Positions 17,413 to 29,023 of a stretch of DNA of 64,000 bases are shown piece after piece. Both the position numbers and the translations under genes were made by a program. Within the stretch, counting starts at the first letter, position 1. Each line of letters starts with the position of its first letter. The stretch spans positions 1 through 64,000 of the forward strand of contig NZ_JBOCEG010000005.1 of the NCBI RefSeq assembly GCF_050586465.1, written 5' to 3'. Under the pieces are notes generated by a model. It ran no database searches. It was given only the letters and a program-made list of their open reading frames with translations, and was not told where the DNA came from. This stretch comes from CAJXYS01 sp913063035. Lineage in GTDB: Bacteria; Pseudomonadota; Alphaproteobacteria; Rhodobacterales; Rhodobacteraceae.

Positions 17413-18267
17413 CCGGCTGCCCCCCGGTCCGTCGTATTCCAGCAGCAAGGCCGACATGTCGTCGGGCAGCACCGCGCCGGCATCGCGGCAGAGATCCCCG
17501 GCAAGCGCACCGAGAAACGCGGGGCCGGACAAGCCGGCATGCCGCGCGATAAGCCGAGCGAGGCCGTCCTCGCCCACCATCCGCCCCCCCGGCGCCGGGC
17601 ACTCGGTCATGCCGTCGGAATAGACCAGAAGCCGGTCGCCCGGAGAGAGACACAGCTCCACCGTGCGGAACGCGGCATCCGCGACGAGCCCGATGGGCAG
17701 GCCGCCCTCGCCGAGAAACCGGATCGCGCCGTCCGGGCGGATCAGGGCCGGGTGCGGGTGGCCGGCCTGGACCAGGCTCAGACGCCCCGCGGCAAGATCG
17801 AGATCGCCGAGCAGAAGCGTCATGTAGTGATCGGCACCCAGCCCCTCGATCAGTTGGCGGTTCAGCCGCGCGGCGGCCTCGTGCGGCCGGCGCGGCAGGA
17901 TTTCCCCGCCCGGACCGCGGCGCAGCGCGACGTTCTGCTCTGGGACCGCGCCGGACAGGAGACCGTGAAGCCGCGCGGTCAGCATCGCCGCGCTGACCCC
18001 GTGACCCGAAACGTCGAGCGCGTAGAGCCCGATCCGCCCCCGGCCGATCGGGTAATGGCCCACCAGGTCGCCGCCCACCTCGGAACAGGAGCGCAGCAGC
18101 AGCGACACCCTTGCCGCGCCGAAGTCGCAGAATCGCTTCGGCAGCAGCGCCTGCTGCAACCGCCCCGCCGCCCGCAGGTCGCGCGCCCGCGCCGCGCGGA
18201 GCGCACGCAGATCGCCCATCGCCGCCCGAACGGCACGGCGGGAGTCTATCCTGGCCTTTGCACCCAC
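17407..18267 (-). CDS. SpoIIE/RsbU-type PP2C serine phosphatase
   Basis: 286 residues. The PP2C/SpoIIE domain covers about 50-280: SEVGGDLVGHYPIG, LYALDVSGHGVSAAMLTARL (metal Asp), LSLVQAGHPHPALI, LLVYSDGMTE and DDMSALLLEY. The first 50 residues are a charged Arg/Ala helix instead of a receiver domain, so input must come from elsewhere. Such phosphatases usually act on an anti-sigma-factor antagonist (STAS protein) in a partner-switch; no STAS or kinase gene is adjacent. Start is a GTG at 18267; an ATG 48 bases later is possible. Confidence 0.8.
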   Translation of the reverse strand: MGAKARIDSRRAVRAAMGDLRALRAARARDLRAAGRLQQALLPKRFCDFGAARVSLLLRSCSEVGGDLVGHYPIGRGRIGLYALDVSGHGVSAAMLTARLHGLLSGAVPEQNVALRRGPGGEILPRRPHEAAARLNRQLIEGLGADHYMTLLLGDLDLAAGRLSLVQAGHPHPALIRPDGAIRFLGEGGLPIGLVADAAFRTVELCLSPGDRLLVYSDGMTECPAPGGRMVGEDGLARLIARHAGLSGPAFLGALAGDLCRDAGAVLPDDMSALLLEYDGPGGSRS

Positions 18268-18358
18268 GTCTGTCCCCGCTTCCCCATGGCAGGCAGTGAG
18301 CCCGCCACGGGATTAAGATGCGGTGAAGCCGCCAATTTTCAGCGAAACCGCCGGGCCG

Positions 18359-19603
18359 TCAGATCAGGAACTGGGCCAGCACCTCGTCGTCGGTGATGTC
18401 CTGGTAGACGAAGCCGGCCGCGTCCATCCGCGCGAAGAGATGCGGGAAATCGTCGGCATCCTTGGTCTCGATCCCGATCAGGACCGAGCCGAAGTTCCGC
18501 GCCGACTTCTTGAGATACTCGAAACGGGCGATGTCGTCGCCGGGTCCGAGCAGGCTCAGAAACTCCTTCAGCGCGCCGGGGCGCTGCGGCAGGCGCAGGA
18601 TGAAATATTTCTTCAGCCCGGTGTAGCGCAGCGCGCGTTCCTTGACCTCCGGCAGCCGCTCGAAGTCGAAATTCCCGCCCGAGGTGACGCAGACAACGCG
18701 CTTGCCGCGGATATCGTCGGCCATGTCGACCAGCGCATCGACCGACAGCGCCCCGGCGGGTTCCAGCACGATGCCCTCGACGTTGAGCATCTCGATGATC
18801 GTGGCGCAGATCCGGTCCTCGGGCGCGGCGTAGACATGGGCCGGGTCGGCGGCGCCCAGGACCGCGAAGGTCTCGGCGCCGACCTGCGCCACCGCTGCGC
18901 CATCGACGAAGCTGTCGATCTTTGGCAGGCGCACGGGCCTGCCCGCGGCCAGCGCGGCAGCCAGGCTGGCGCCGCCGCACGGCTCGACGAAGCGCAGCGC
19001 CACCCCGGGCGCGGCGTCCGCGAGGTAGGACATCACCCCGGCCGACAGCCCCCCGCCGCCGACCGGCAGCACGACGATGTCGGGCGGCGTCTCCATCTGG
19101 GCGAGCATTTCCACCGCGACGCTGGCCTGCCCCTCGATCACGTCGGCATCGTCGAAGGGTGACAGGAAATGCGCGCCGATCTCGCGACAATGGGCCTGGG
19201 CGGCGGCCAGCGTCTGGTCGAAATAGTCGCCCGTCAGCTCGATCCGCACCTTGTCGCCGCCGAACTTTCGGGTCTTGTCGATCTTCTGCTGCGGCGTGGT
19301 CACCGGCATGAAGATCGCGCCCTCGACGCCGAAATGGCGGCAGACATAGGCCACGCCCTGGGCGTGGTTCCCGGCACTGGCGCAGACGAAGCGGTCGGCC
19401 ATGCCCCCGGCGAGAACCTTGGAGATCGCGTTGAAGGCCCCGCGCAGCTTGTAGCTGCGCACGGGCGTCAGATCCTCGCGCTTGAGGAATATGTCGGCGC
19501 CGAAACGATCCGACAAATGGTCATTGCGGCCGAGCGACGTCGGCTCGAAAAGCTGGCGCAGCGCCTGTTCGGCCTTCTCGGCGCGGTCCATGAATGCGGT
19601 CAC
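18359..19603 (-). CDS. ilvA: Threonine dehydratase (threonine ammonia-lyase)
   Basis: 414-residue PLP enzyme deaminating threonine to 2-oxobutyrate, first step to isoleucine. Lysine K52 in VRSYKLRGAF binds PLP; SAGNHAQGVAY and PVGGGGLSAGVMSYL (phosphate-binding glycines) follow. The C-terminal ACT-like domain covers about 325-414 (REFS-like KEFLSLLGPGDDIARFEYL). I start at GTG 19603 because GAGGGA lies nine bases upstream; ATG 19591 (four residues shorter) has no clear ribosome site. The open frame continues far upstream over argG on the other strand, but that is not coding. Divergent from argG. Confidence 0.92.
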   Translation of the reverse strand: MTAFMDRAEKAEQALRQLFEPTSLGRNDHLSDRFGADIFLKREDLTPVRSYKLRGAFNAISKVLAGGMADRFVCASAGNHAQGVAYVCRHFGVEGAIFMPVTTPQQKIDKTRKFGGDKVRIELTGDYFDQTLAAAQAHCREIGAHFLSPFDDADVIEGQASVAVEMLAQMETPPDIVVLPVGGGGLSAGVMSYLADAAPGVALRFVEPCGGASLAAALAAGRPVRLPKIDSFVDGAAVAQVGAETFAVLGAADPAHVYAAPEDRICATIIEMLNVEGIVLEPAGALSVDALVDMADDIRGKRVVCVTSGGNFDFERLPEVKERALRYTGLKKYFILRLPQRPGALKEFLSLLGPGDDIARFEYLKKSARNFGSVLIGIETKDADDFPHLFARMDAAGFVYQDITDDEVLAQFLI

Positions 19604-19783
19604 GGTCGATTGTCCCTCGCACGGCCCCGATGGTCCGTCCGCGATAGCACGGCCGCGACCGCCCCGCCAGTTCGCCGGTTGCGCCCGCGCCGGTCTGACA
19701 CACGGGCCGGCGCCGGCGCGGGCTTGCCGCGCCCCCGGAAAGGCAATAGACCCGGCGACGGTCTTCAATCCGGAGGTTCCCTC

Positions 19784-21000
<1,217 letters not shown>

Positions 21001-21001
<1 letters not shown>

Positions 21002-21432
21002 TGGCCGCCCTGCCCGATCGCCGGGCGCGCGCGTTCCTCGCCGCGCAGGACCGGGTCTGGGCCGAGGTGCGACGCGAGCTGGCGGCGGGGCGCAAGACGA
21101 GCCACTGGATCTGGTTCGTCTTCCCGCAGCTGGCGTCGCTCGGTCGGTCCGAGCGCGCGAAGTTCTACGGGATCGCCGATTTCGCCGAGGCCGAAGCGTA
21201 TCTCGCGCATCCCACCCTGCGCGCCCGGCTGGTCGAGGCATCCGGGCTGATGCTGGATCATGCCGGTGCCGACCCCGCGGCAATCCTGGGCGGGATCGAC
21301 GCCGCCAAGCTGCGCTCCTCCATGACGCTCTTCGCGGCGGTGCCCGGGGCGCCGGACGTGTTCGCACGGGTGCTGGAGGCTTTCTACGGCGGGGTGCCTT
21401 GCCCGCGCACCGCGGCCGAGATCTCAACCTGA
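21001..21432 (+). CDS. DUF1810 family protein
   Basis: 143-residue small, mostly helical soluble protein. The family signature KTSHWIWFVFPQLASLGRSE is at about residues 34-53 and LRSSMTLFAAV near 103. DUF1810 is widespread in bacteria and I know no established function. Translationally coupled to argG by TGATG, though there is no evidence of an arginine role. Its last nine bases overlap the converging sulfotransferase-like gene. Confidence 0.85.
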
Positions 21433-22152
21433 CGGGGCGAGTTTGACCGCGGCAAGCCGCTCATAGGCCGGCAGCGCGGCGTCCGCGATGCGGGCGTAAT
21501 CGCCGTCAAGCTCCGGCAGCGGCCCCTCGGGGCCGGCGAAGCCGGTGCTGCGATGCACCGCCCCGTACCAGACCGGCGCCCAGACCCCGTCATCAGGATG
21601 ACCGCCGGCAGGCCAGGACAGCATCCGGTCCGTGTAGTCGAGCCCGATCGCCGCACAGAGCGCACGCAGCATCGTCTCCGGGGCGCGTCGGATATCGGCG
21701 GAATCGATGACAACGGGGGGCTGTCCGCTTGCCTCGGCCAGCTGGTCGAACAGCTCCGCCTGCTGCAGGAAGCCGATATCGCCCAGTGTCGCCGCCTCGT
21801 ACTTGGCGGCGAAACTGGCCAGTACCCGGGCGGGATGGCGGATCAGGAAGACATTCGTGACCTGCATCATCCAGTCCCGCGGCATGGCCGGGATCATGTG
21901 CTGGCACATATGCTTCTGGTAAAAGACCGCCTGACCACCGGGCGCCGGCCCGGCAAGCCGTTGTGCAACCCGGGCCGGGTCGGTCTCGCCCGCCGCGATG
22001 ATCTCCGCGCGCATGGGATGCGCAAGTCCGGTCACGGAAAGATACGCGGCGTAGAAGGGCTCGTCCCATACGGCGGTGTCGCCGCGCGCGGCGAAGGCAT
22101 ACATCAGCGCGGTCGAGAGATTCCGCGGCCCCGACCACATGGCGATGTTCAT
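21424..22152 (-). CDS. Sulfotransferase-like P-loop protein
   Basis: 242 residues. N-terminal MWSGPRNLSTALMYAFAARG has the form of a PAPS 5'-phosphosulfate loop, and NVFLIRHPARVLASFAAKYE (about 100-120) matches the 3'-phosphate-binding region of sulfotransferases (R and S in RHPxxVxxS). Acceptor is unknown. The ATG has GGGGGA six bases upstream. It follows the class IV aminotransferase gene on the same strand after 79 bp, so the two are likely one transcript. A true sulfotransferase is likely from both motifs, but activity is not proven. Confidence 0.75.
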   Translation of the reverse strand: MNIAMWSGPRNLSTALMYAFAARGDTAVWDEPFYAAYLSVTGLAHPMRAEIIAAGETDPARVAQRLAGPAPGGQAVFYQKHMCQHMIPAMPRDWMMQVTNVFLIRHPARVLASFAAKYEAATLGDIGFLQQAELFDQLAEASGQPPVVIDSADIRRAPETMLRALCAAIGLDYTDRMLSWPAGGHPDDGVWAPVWYGAVHRSTGFAGPEGPLPELDGDYARIADAALPAYERLAAVKLAPSG

Positions 22153-22231
22153 GCGCCGTCCCCCGGGGAAAGCGGCGCCCGCCGTCCGGCGGTGCCCCCG
22201 CCCGAGGCTTCAGACCCGGCCGCGCGGGGGC

Positions 22232-23131
22232 TCATCGCGCCACGAGGTCCTTGTAGGCCTGCCGGATCCGCGCCGTGACAGGCCCCATCCTTCCGTCGCC
22301 GATCGGGCGACCGTCGATTTCCGACACCGGCGTCTGCGCGCCGAAGGTGCCGGTCAGGAAGGCCTCGTCGGCGCCATAGGCTTCGACCAGGGAGAAGTTC
22401 TTCTCGAAGACGGGGATGCCCGCGGCGCGGCAGATCTCGATCACCTTGCCCCGCGTGATGCCCTTCATGCAGTAATCGCCCGTCGAGGTCCAAACCTCGC
22501 CGCCGCGGACGATGAAGAAGTTGCAGGCATTCGTCGTGTTCACGAAGCCGTGGACGTCGAGCATCAGCGCCTCGTCCGCGCCCGCCTTCTCGGCGGCGAT
22601 GCAGGCCAGCACGCAGTTGAGCTTGGAATGGCTGTTCAGCTTGGGGTCCTGGCTCATGGGCAGGCCCCGGATATGGGGCACGGTCGCCAGCCGGACCGGG
22701 CGCGGCAGCGAGGGTCGGGAATGCTCCATGATGATGACGAAGGTGGGCCCCGACCGCGACAGGGACGGGTGCTGGAACGGCCGGACCTTGACGCCGCGGG
22801 TGACCATCAGCCGGGCATGGGCATCGGTTTCCATCCTGTTGGCGCGGCGCGTTTCCTCCAGCGCGGTCACGATCTCGTCGCGGCTGCGCCCGATCTCGAG
22901 GTCGAGCGCCTTCGCCGCCTCGAACAGCCGGTCGAGATGTTCATCCAGGAAGCTCCAGCGCCCGTCATGGAGCCGCAGCCCCTCCCACACGCCGTCGCCC
23001 AGCATGAAGCCCGAATCATAGACGGAGACGACCGCCTCCGCCCGCGGCACCAGCCGCCCGTCCACATGGATCAGGATCGCCGCGTTGCGCGGATCGTCCT
23101 CGGCCTGGTGCGTGGTGATACGCTCTGTCAT
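22232..23131 (-). CDS. Class IV aminotransferase (BCAT / D-amino acid transaminase-like)
   Basis: 299-residue fold type IV PLP enzyme, distinct from IlvE at the window start. IHVDGRLVPRAEAVVSVYDS near the N-terminus, the likely PLP lysine in NSHSKLNCVLACIAAEKAG (about 165), then EALMLDVHGFVNTTNACNFF and GITRGKVIEICRAAGI. The TTNACNFF variant differs from the EATGANIFF of IlvE, suggesting another substrate. ATG 23131 has a strong GGAGG. Followed by a sulfotransferase-like gene. Whether it uses branched-chain, D- or other amino acids cannot be decided. Confidence 0.82.
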   Translation of the reverse strand: MTERITTHQAEDDPRNAAILIHVDGRLVPRAEAVVSVYDSGFMLGDGVWEGLRLHDGRWSFLDEHLDRLFEAAKALDLEIGRSRDEIVTALEETRRANRMETDAHARLMVTRGVKVRPFQHPSLSRSGPTFVIIMEHSRPSLPRPVRLATVPHIRGLPMSQDPKLNSHSKLNCVLACIAAEKAGADEALMLDVHGFVNTTNACNFFIVRGGEVWTSTGDYCMKGITRGKVIEICRAAGIPVFEKNFSLVEAYGADEAFLTGTFGAQTPVSEIDGRPIGDGRMGPVTARIRQAYKDLVAR

Positions 23132-23272
23132 GCGATCCTCCTCGTGGCGAGGGTAGGCATCCGGGCCGGCGGGGCCAAGCTGAAACAAAGCTCAATGCCC
23201 CGTGACCTCACGGCGTTGTCAGTTGAGTGTGCGGTCCGGACTGCCCCACCCTCGCCTTCGGAGGACGAAACC

Positions 23273-23950
23273 ATGCAGATCACCCCGCATCTCAACACCC
23301 TGAAAAGCGCCGCGCTGGTCGCGGCCATGACCCTCGCGGTGCTGCTCAACTGCGAGCGGGCACGGGCGGACGATATCCAGACCGCGATCTTCGCCGGCGG
23401 CTGTTTCTGGTGCGTCGAGGCCGATTTCGACAAGGTCGACGGCGTGAAGGAAACGGTTTCCGGCTATACCGGCGGCGACGTGAAGAACCCCAGCTACAAG
23501 CAGGTGACCCGCGGCGGCACAGGCCATTACGAGGCGGTCCGGATCACCTTCGACGCCGACACGGTGTCCTATCGCCGACTGGTCGATCTCTTCTTCCGGT
23601 CGGTCGATCCGACCGATGCCGGGGGCCAGTTCTGCGACCGCGGCGAGAGCTATCGCACGGCGGTCTTCGCGCTCGACCCGGCACAGGCACAGGCCGCGAA
23701 GGCCGCCAAGGCAGAGGCCCGCGCCGAACTCGGCCAGGAGATCGTGACGCCCATCCTGGACGCCGGCACCTTCTGGAAGGCCGAGGACTATCACCAGAAC
23801 TACTACCAGCGGGACGATCGCGTGCTCACGCGCTTCGGCTGGATCCCGATGTCCAAGGCCTATGACCGCTACCGCGATGCCTGCGGGCGCGACCAGCGGG
23901 TGCGCCAGCTCTGGGGTGCGGACGCCCCCTTCGTCAAGACGGGGTCCTGA
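23273..23950 (+). CDS. msrA: Peptide-methionine (S)-S-oxide reductase, exported form
   Basis: 225 residues. Catalytic C44 lies in AGGCFWCVEA, followed by VSGYTGGDVKNPSYKQV and GHYEAVRITFD, all typical of MsrA, which reduces methionine S-sulfoxide in oxidised proteins. Residues 1-32 form a Sec-type signal peptide: KSAALVAAMTLAVLL core and a likely cut after ARA, so the enzyme should work in the periplasm. The cysteine at 27 (LLNC) is not a good lipobox. GGAGG precedes ATG 23273. Its end is 12 bp from the end of parC, converging. Confidence 0.92.
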   Translation: MQITPHLNTLKSAALVAAMTLAVLLNCERARADDIQTAIFAGGCFWCVEADFDKVDGVKETVSGYTGGDVKNPSYKQVTRGGTGHYEAVRITFDADTVSYRRLVDLFFRSVDPTDAGGQFCDRGESYRTAVFALDPAQAQAAKAAKAEARAELGQEIVTPILDAGTFWKAEDYHQNYYQRDDRVLTRFGWIPMSKAYDRYRDACGRDQRVRQLWGADAPFVKTGS

Positions 23951-23962
23951 GCCGGCCGGGGC

Positions 23963-26293
<2,331 letters not shown>

Positions 26294-26408
26294 GGCAACG
26301 GGTGTAAATCCATGCGCCCCGCCGGTCCAGCGCCAAACGCGGCGCGGGCCGCGGTTGCCCCCGACGGCCGGCGCGGCTAGGTCTTGCACAGCGCTTGAAA
26401 GGCCCGTT

Positions 26409-27242
26409 ATGACCCAGCGATCCGTTCTCATTACCGGCTGTTCCTCGGGGATCGGGCTCGATGCGGCCCGGGGGCTGCAGGCCCGCGGCTGGCGCGTTTT
26501 CGCGACCTGTCGCCAGGAAGCCGACTGCGCCCGTCTCCGCGAGACCGGGCTCGAGAGTTTCCGCCTCGACTACGAGGATCCCGACAGCATCGCCGCGGCG
26601 GTCGAGGAGACGCGCGCGCGCACCGGCGACAGGCTCGATGCGCTTTTCAACAACGGCGCCTACGCGCTGCCGGCGGCGGTCGAGGACCTGCCAACCGACG
26701 GGCTGCGCGCGATTTTCGAGGCCAATTTCTTCGGCTGGCACGAGCTGACCCGCCGGGTCATCCCGGTGATGCGCGCCCAGGGCCACGGGCGGATCGTGCA
26801 GTGTTCCTCGGTGCTCGGCTTCTCGGCCATCAAGTGGCGCGGGGCCTACGTGGCCACGAAATACGCCCTGGAAGGCCTGACCGACACGCTGCGGCTCGAG
26901 ATGCGCGACACGCCCATCGCCGTCATCCTGATCGAGCCCGGCCCCGTGACCTCGAGGATCCGCGTGAACTCGCAGCCACATTTCGAACGCTGGATCGACT
27001 GGGAAAACTCGCCCCGCGCGGACCAGTACCGCGCCAGCCTGCTGAAACGGCTCTACCGCGACGCCGGCACGCCCGACCGGTTCGAGCTGCCGCCATCAGC
27101 GGTAACGCGGAAACTGGTCCACGCGCTGGAAAGCCCGCACCCGCGGCCGCGATACTACGTGACGACGCCAACCTATCTGGTCGGGACCCTGCGCCGGCTG
27201 CTGCCGACCCGCGCGCTTGACCGGGTGCTGGCCCGCGGCTGA
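26409..27242 (+). CDS. Short-chain dehydrogenase/reductase
   Basis: 277-residue classical SDR. NAD(P) loop ITGCSSGIGLDAARGL at about 8-23, NNGAYALPAAVED around the NNxG motif, catalytic Ser in VQCSSVLGFSAIKW and the Tyr-Lys pair in YVATKYALEG. The proline- and arginine-rich C-terminus (RRLLPTRALDRVLAR) is common in SDRs of the short-chain alcohol/retinol group. Substrate unknown. Divergent from parC; no obvious partner gene nearby. Confidence 0.88.
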   Translation: MTQRSVLITGCSSGIGLDAARGLQARGWRVFATCRQEADCARLRETGLESFRLDYEDPDSIAAAVEETRARTGDRLDALFNNGAYALPAAVEDLPTDGLRAIFEANFFGWHELTRRVIPVMRAQGHGRIVQCSSVLGFSAIKWRGAYVATKYALEGLTDTLRLEMRDTPIAVILIEPGPVTSRIRVNSQPHFERWIDWENSPRADQYRASLLKRLYRDAGTPDRFELPPSAVTRKLVHALESPHPRPRYYVTTPTYLVGTLRRLLPTRALDRVLARG

Positions 27243-27317
27243 GCCCCGCGCGGAATTTTCGCGTTCGCTTTTCGCGCGGGGCCCGCTACATCGGGCCCAA
27301 GACCGAAAGGAGCCCTC

Positions 27318-27524
27318 ATGGCCAACGATCCCCTGTTCTACGTCGTCGCCGCGGCGGTGCTGCTGGTGCTGGTCATCCTGATGATCGGCATCGCCGGCTT
27401 CGCCAAGGGCGGCGAGTTCAACCGCAAGCATTCCAACCGGATCATGCGCTACCGAATCGTGGCCCAGGCCGTCGCGATCGTGGTGATCCTCATCTTCGTC
27501 TTCATCCGCCGCATGGGAGGCTGA
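27318..27524 (+). CDS. Small twin-transmembrane protein, HIG1-like
   Basis: 68 residues with two membrane helices, about 8-29 and 46-64, joined by a basic loop GEFNRKHSNRIMRYRIVAQ. The short loop with RxRxxxQ resembles the HIG1 domain found in respiratory supercomplex factors. ATG follows AAAGGAG at good spacing. It ends five bases before the cobalamin adenosyltransferase gene, so co-transcription is likely. In related bacteria this protein often sits in the same place; a role near cytochrome oxidase is suggested by the fold only. Confidence 0.75.
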   Translation: MANDPLFYVVAAAVLLVLVILMIGIAGFAKGGEFNRKHSNRIMRYRIVAQAVAIVVILIFVFIRRMGG

Positions 27525-27528
27525 TCAC

Positions 27529-28101
27529 ATGGTCGTTCTGAACAAGATCTACACCAAGACGGGCGACGCCGGGGAAACGGCGCTCGGCAATGGTGCGCGG
27601 GTCGCCAAGCATTCGATGCGGGTGATCGCCTACGGCACGGTGGACGAGACCAACGCGGCCGTGGGGCTGGCACGGATCCATGCCGAGGGCCTGCTGGACG
27701 AGCAACTCGCCCGCATCCAGAACGACCTCTTCGACCTGGGGGCCGATCTCTGCCGTCCGGACATGGCGCGCGACCACGAGGCCGAGTACCCGCCGCTGCG
27801 CATGGTCGAAAGCCAGGTGAAACGGCTCGAGGCCGAGATCGACGAGATGAACGCCCGCCTCGAGCCGCTGCGCAGTTTCATCCTGCCGGGCGGTTCTGCC
27901 CTGGCGGCGCATCTGCATCACTGCCGCACCGTGTCGCGCCGGGCCGAACGCCTCTCGGTGGAGCTGGCGACCATGGAGGATATCAACGCGCATGCGGTCA
28001 CCTATCTGAACCGGCTGAGCGACTGGTTCTTCGTGGCCAGCCGCATCGCAAACGACGAGGGCCGTGCCGACGTGCTCTGGGTGCCGGGTGCGAACCGCTG
28101 A
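27529..28101 (+). CDS. ATP:cob(I)alamin adenosyltransferase, PduO type
   Basis: 190 residues; attaches the 5'-deoxyadenosyl group to cobalamin, making coenzyme B12. Conserved IYTKTGDAGETALGNG near residue 5, RVIAYGTVDETNAAVGLAR and FILPGGSALAAHLHHCRTVSRRAER form the PduO fold's ATP and cobalamin sites. Lies five bases after the HIG1-like gene. AdoB12 would serve ethylmalonyl-CoA mutase and methylmalonyl-CoA mutase, which belong to the same pathway as Mcd and Mcl1 in this window, but the mutases themselves are not present. Confidence 0.93.
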   Translation: MVVLNKIYTKTGDAGETALGNGARVAKHSMRVIAYGTVDETNAAVGLARIHAEGLLDEQLARIQNDLFDLGADLCRPDMARDHEAEYPPLRMVESQVKRLEAEIDEMNARLEPLRSFILPGGSALAAHLHHCRTVSRRAERLSVELATMEDINAHAVTYLNRLSDWFFVASRIANDEGRADVLWVPGANR

Positions 28102-28261
28102 GCCGCCGCGAGGCCGCCGCAACCCGTCCCGCGGCGCTGGCGGCCCACCGCGCGTCGATTTTGCCCTGTTTTCCCCCCGGCGATTTCAGTAAACGGGTGC
28201 GGACGATTGCAGGACGGCCCCGCCTGCCGGCAGGGCGACACATCCAAGGGAGAGACGCGGA

Positions 28262-29023
28262 ATGAAGGTTCTGGTGCCTGTCAAACGCGTGATCGACTAC
28301 AACGTGAAGGTCCGCGTGAAGGCGGACGGCTCGGGTGTCGATCTCGCCAATGTGAAAATGTCGATGAACCCCTTCGACGAGATCGCCGTCGAAGAGGCGA
28401 TCCGCCTGAAGGAAGCCGGCAAGGCCGACGAGGTCGTGGCCGTGTCCATCGGCGTCAAGCAGGCGCAGGAGACGCTGCGCACGGCGCTCGCCATGGGCGC
28501 GGACCGCGCGATCCTGGTCGTCGCCGCCGACGACGTGCATACCGACATCGAGCCGCTCGCCGTCGCCAAGATCCTCAAGGGCGTGATCGACGAGGAACAG
28601 CCCGGGCTGGTGCTGGCCGGCAAGCAGGCGATCGACAACGACATGAACGCCACCGGCCAGATGCTGGCGGCGCTGCTGGGCTGGTCGCAGGCCACCTATG
28701 CAAACGACGTCGAGATCGAGGGCGACCATGCCGTCGTCACCCGCGAGGTCGATGGCGGCCTGCAGACCGTGAAGGTGAAGATGCCCGCCATCATCACCAC
28801 CGACCTGCGCCTCAACGAGCCGCGCTACGCGTCGCTGCCGAACATCATGAAGGCCAAGAAGAAGCCGCTCGACGAGAAGACACCCGGGGATTACGGCGTC
28901 GACGTCGCGCCGCGGCTCGAAATCGTCACGACCACGGAACCCGCGGCCCGCAAGGCCGGCGAGATGGTCGGCTCGGTCGACGAACTGCTCGAGAAGCTGA
29001 AGAACGAAGCGGGGGTGATCTGA
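28262..29023 (+). CDS. etfB: Electron transfer flavoprotein subunit beta
   Basis: 253 residues; with EtfA carries electrons from acyl-CoA dehydrogenases to ETF:ubiquinone oxidoreductase. N-terminal KVLVPVKRVIDYNVKVRVK, then SMNPFDEIAVEEAIRLKEAG, the nucleotide-binding ETLRTALAMGADRAILV and the recognition loop RLNEPRYASLPNIMKAKKKP near residue 190. AGGGAGAG precedes ATG. Ends in TGATG with etfA. Likely acceptor for the methylsuccinyl-CoA dehydrogenase at 40082-41782. Confidence 0.96.
   Translation: MKVLVPVKRVIDYNVKVRVKADGSGVDLANVKMSMNPFDEIAVEEAIRLKEAGKADEVVAVSIGVKQAQETLRTALAMGADRAILVVAADDVHTDIEPLAVAKILKGVIDEEQPGLVLAGKQAIDNDMNATGQMLAALLGWSQATYANDVEIEGDHAVVTREVDGGLQTVKVKMPAIITTDLRLNEPRYASLPNIMKAKKKPLDEKTPGDYGVDVAPRLEIVTTTEPAARKAGEMVGSVDELLEKLKNEAGVI

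Noticed and set aside
23348..23353. Possible lipoprotein cysteine (LLNC) in the MsrA signal peptide
   Set aside because: Asn at -1 breaks the lipobox; a standard signal peptidase I site ARA lies just after.
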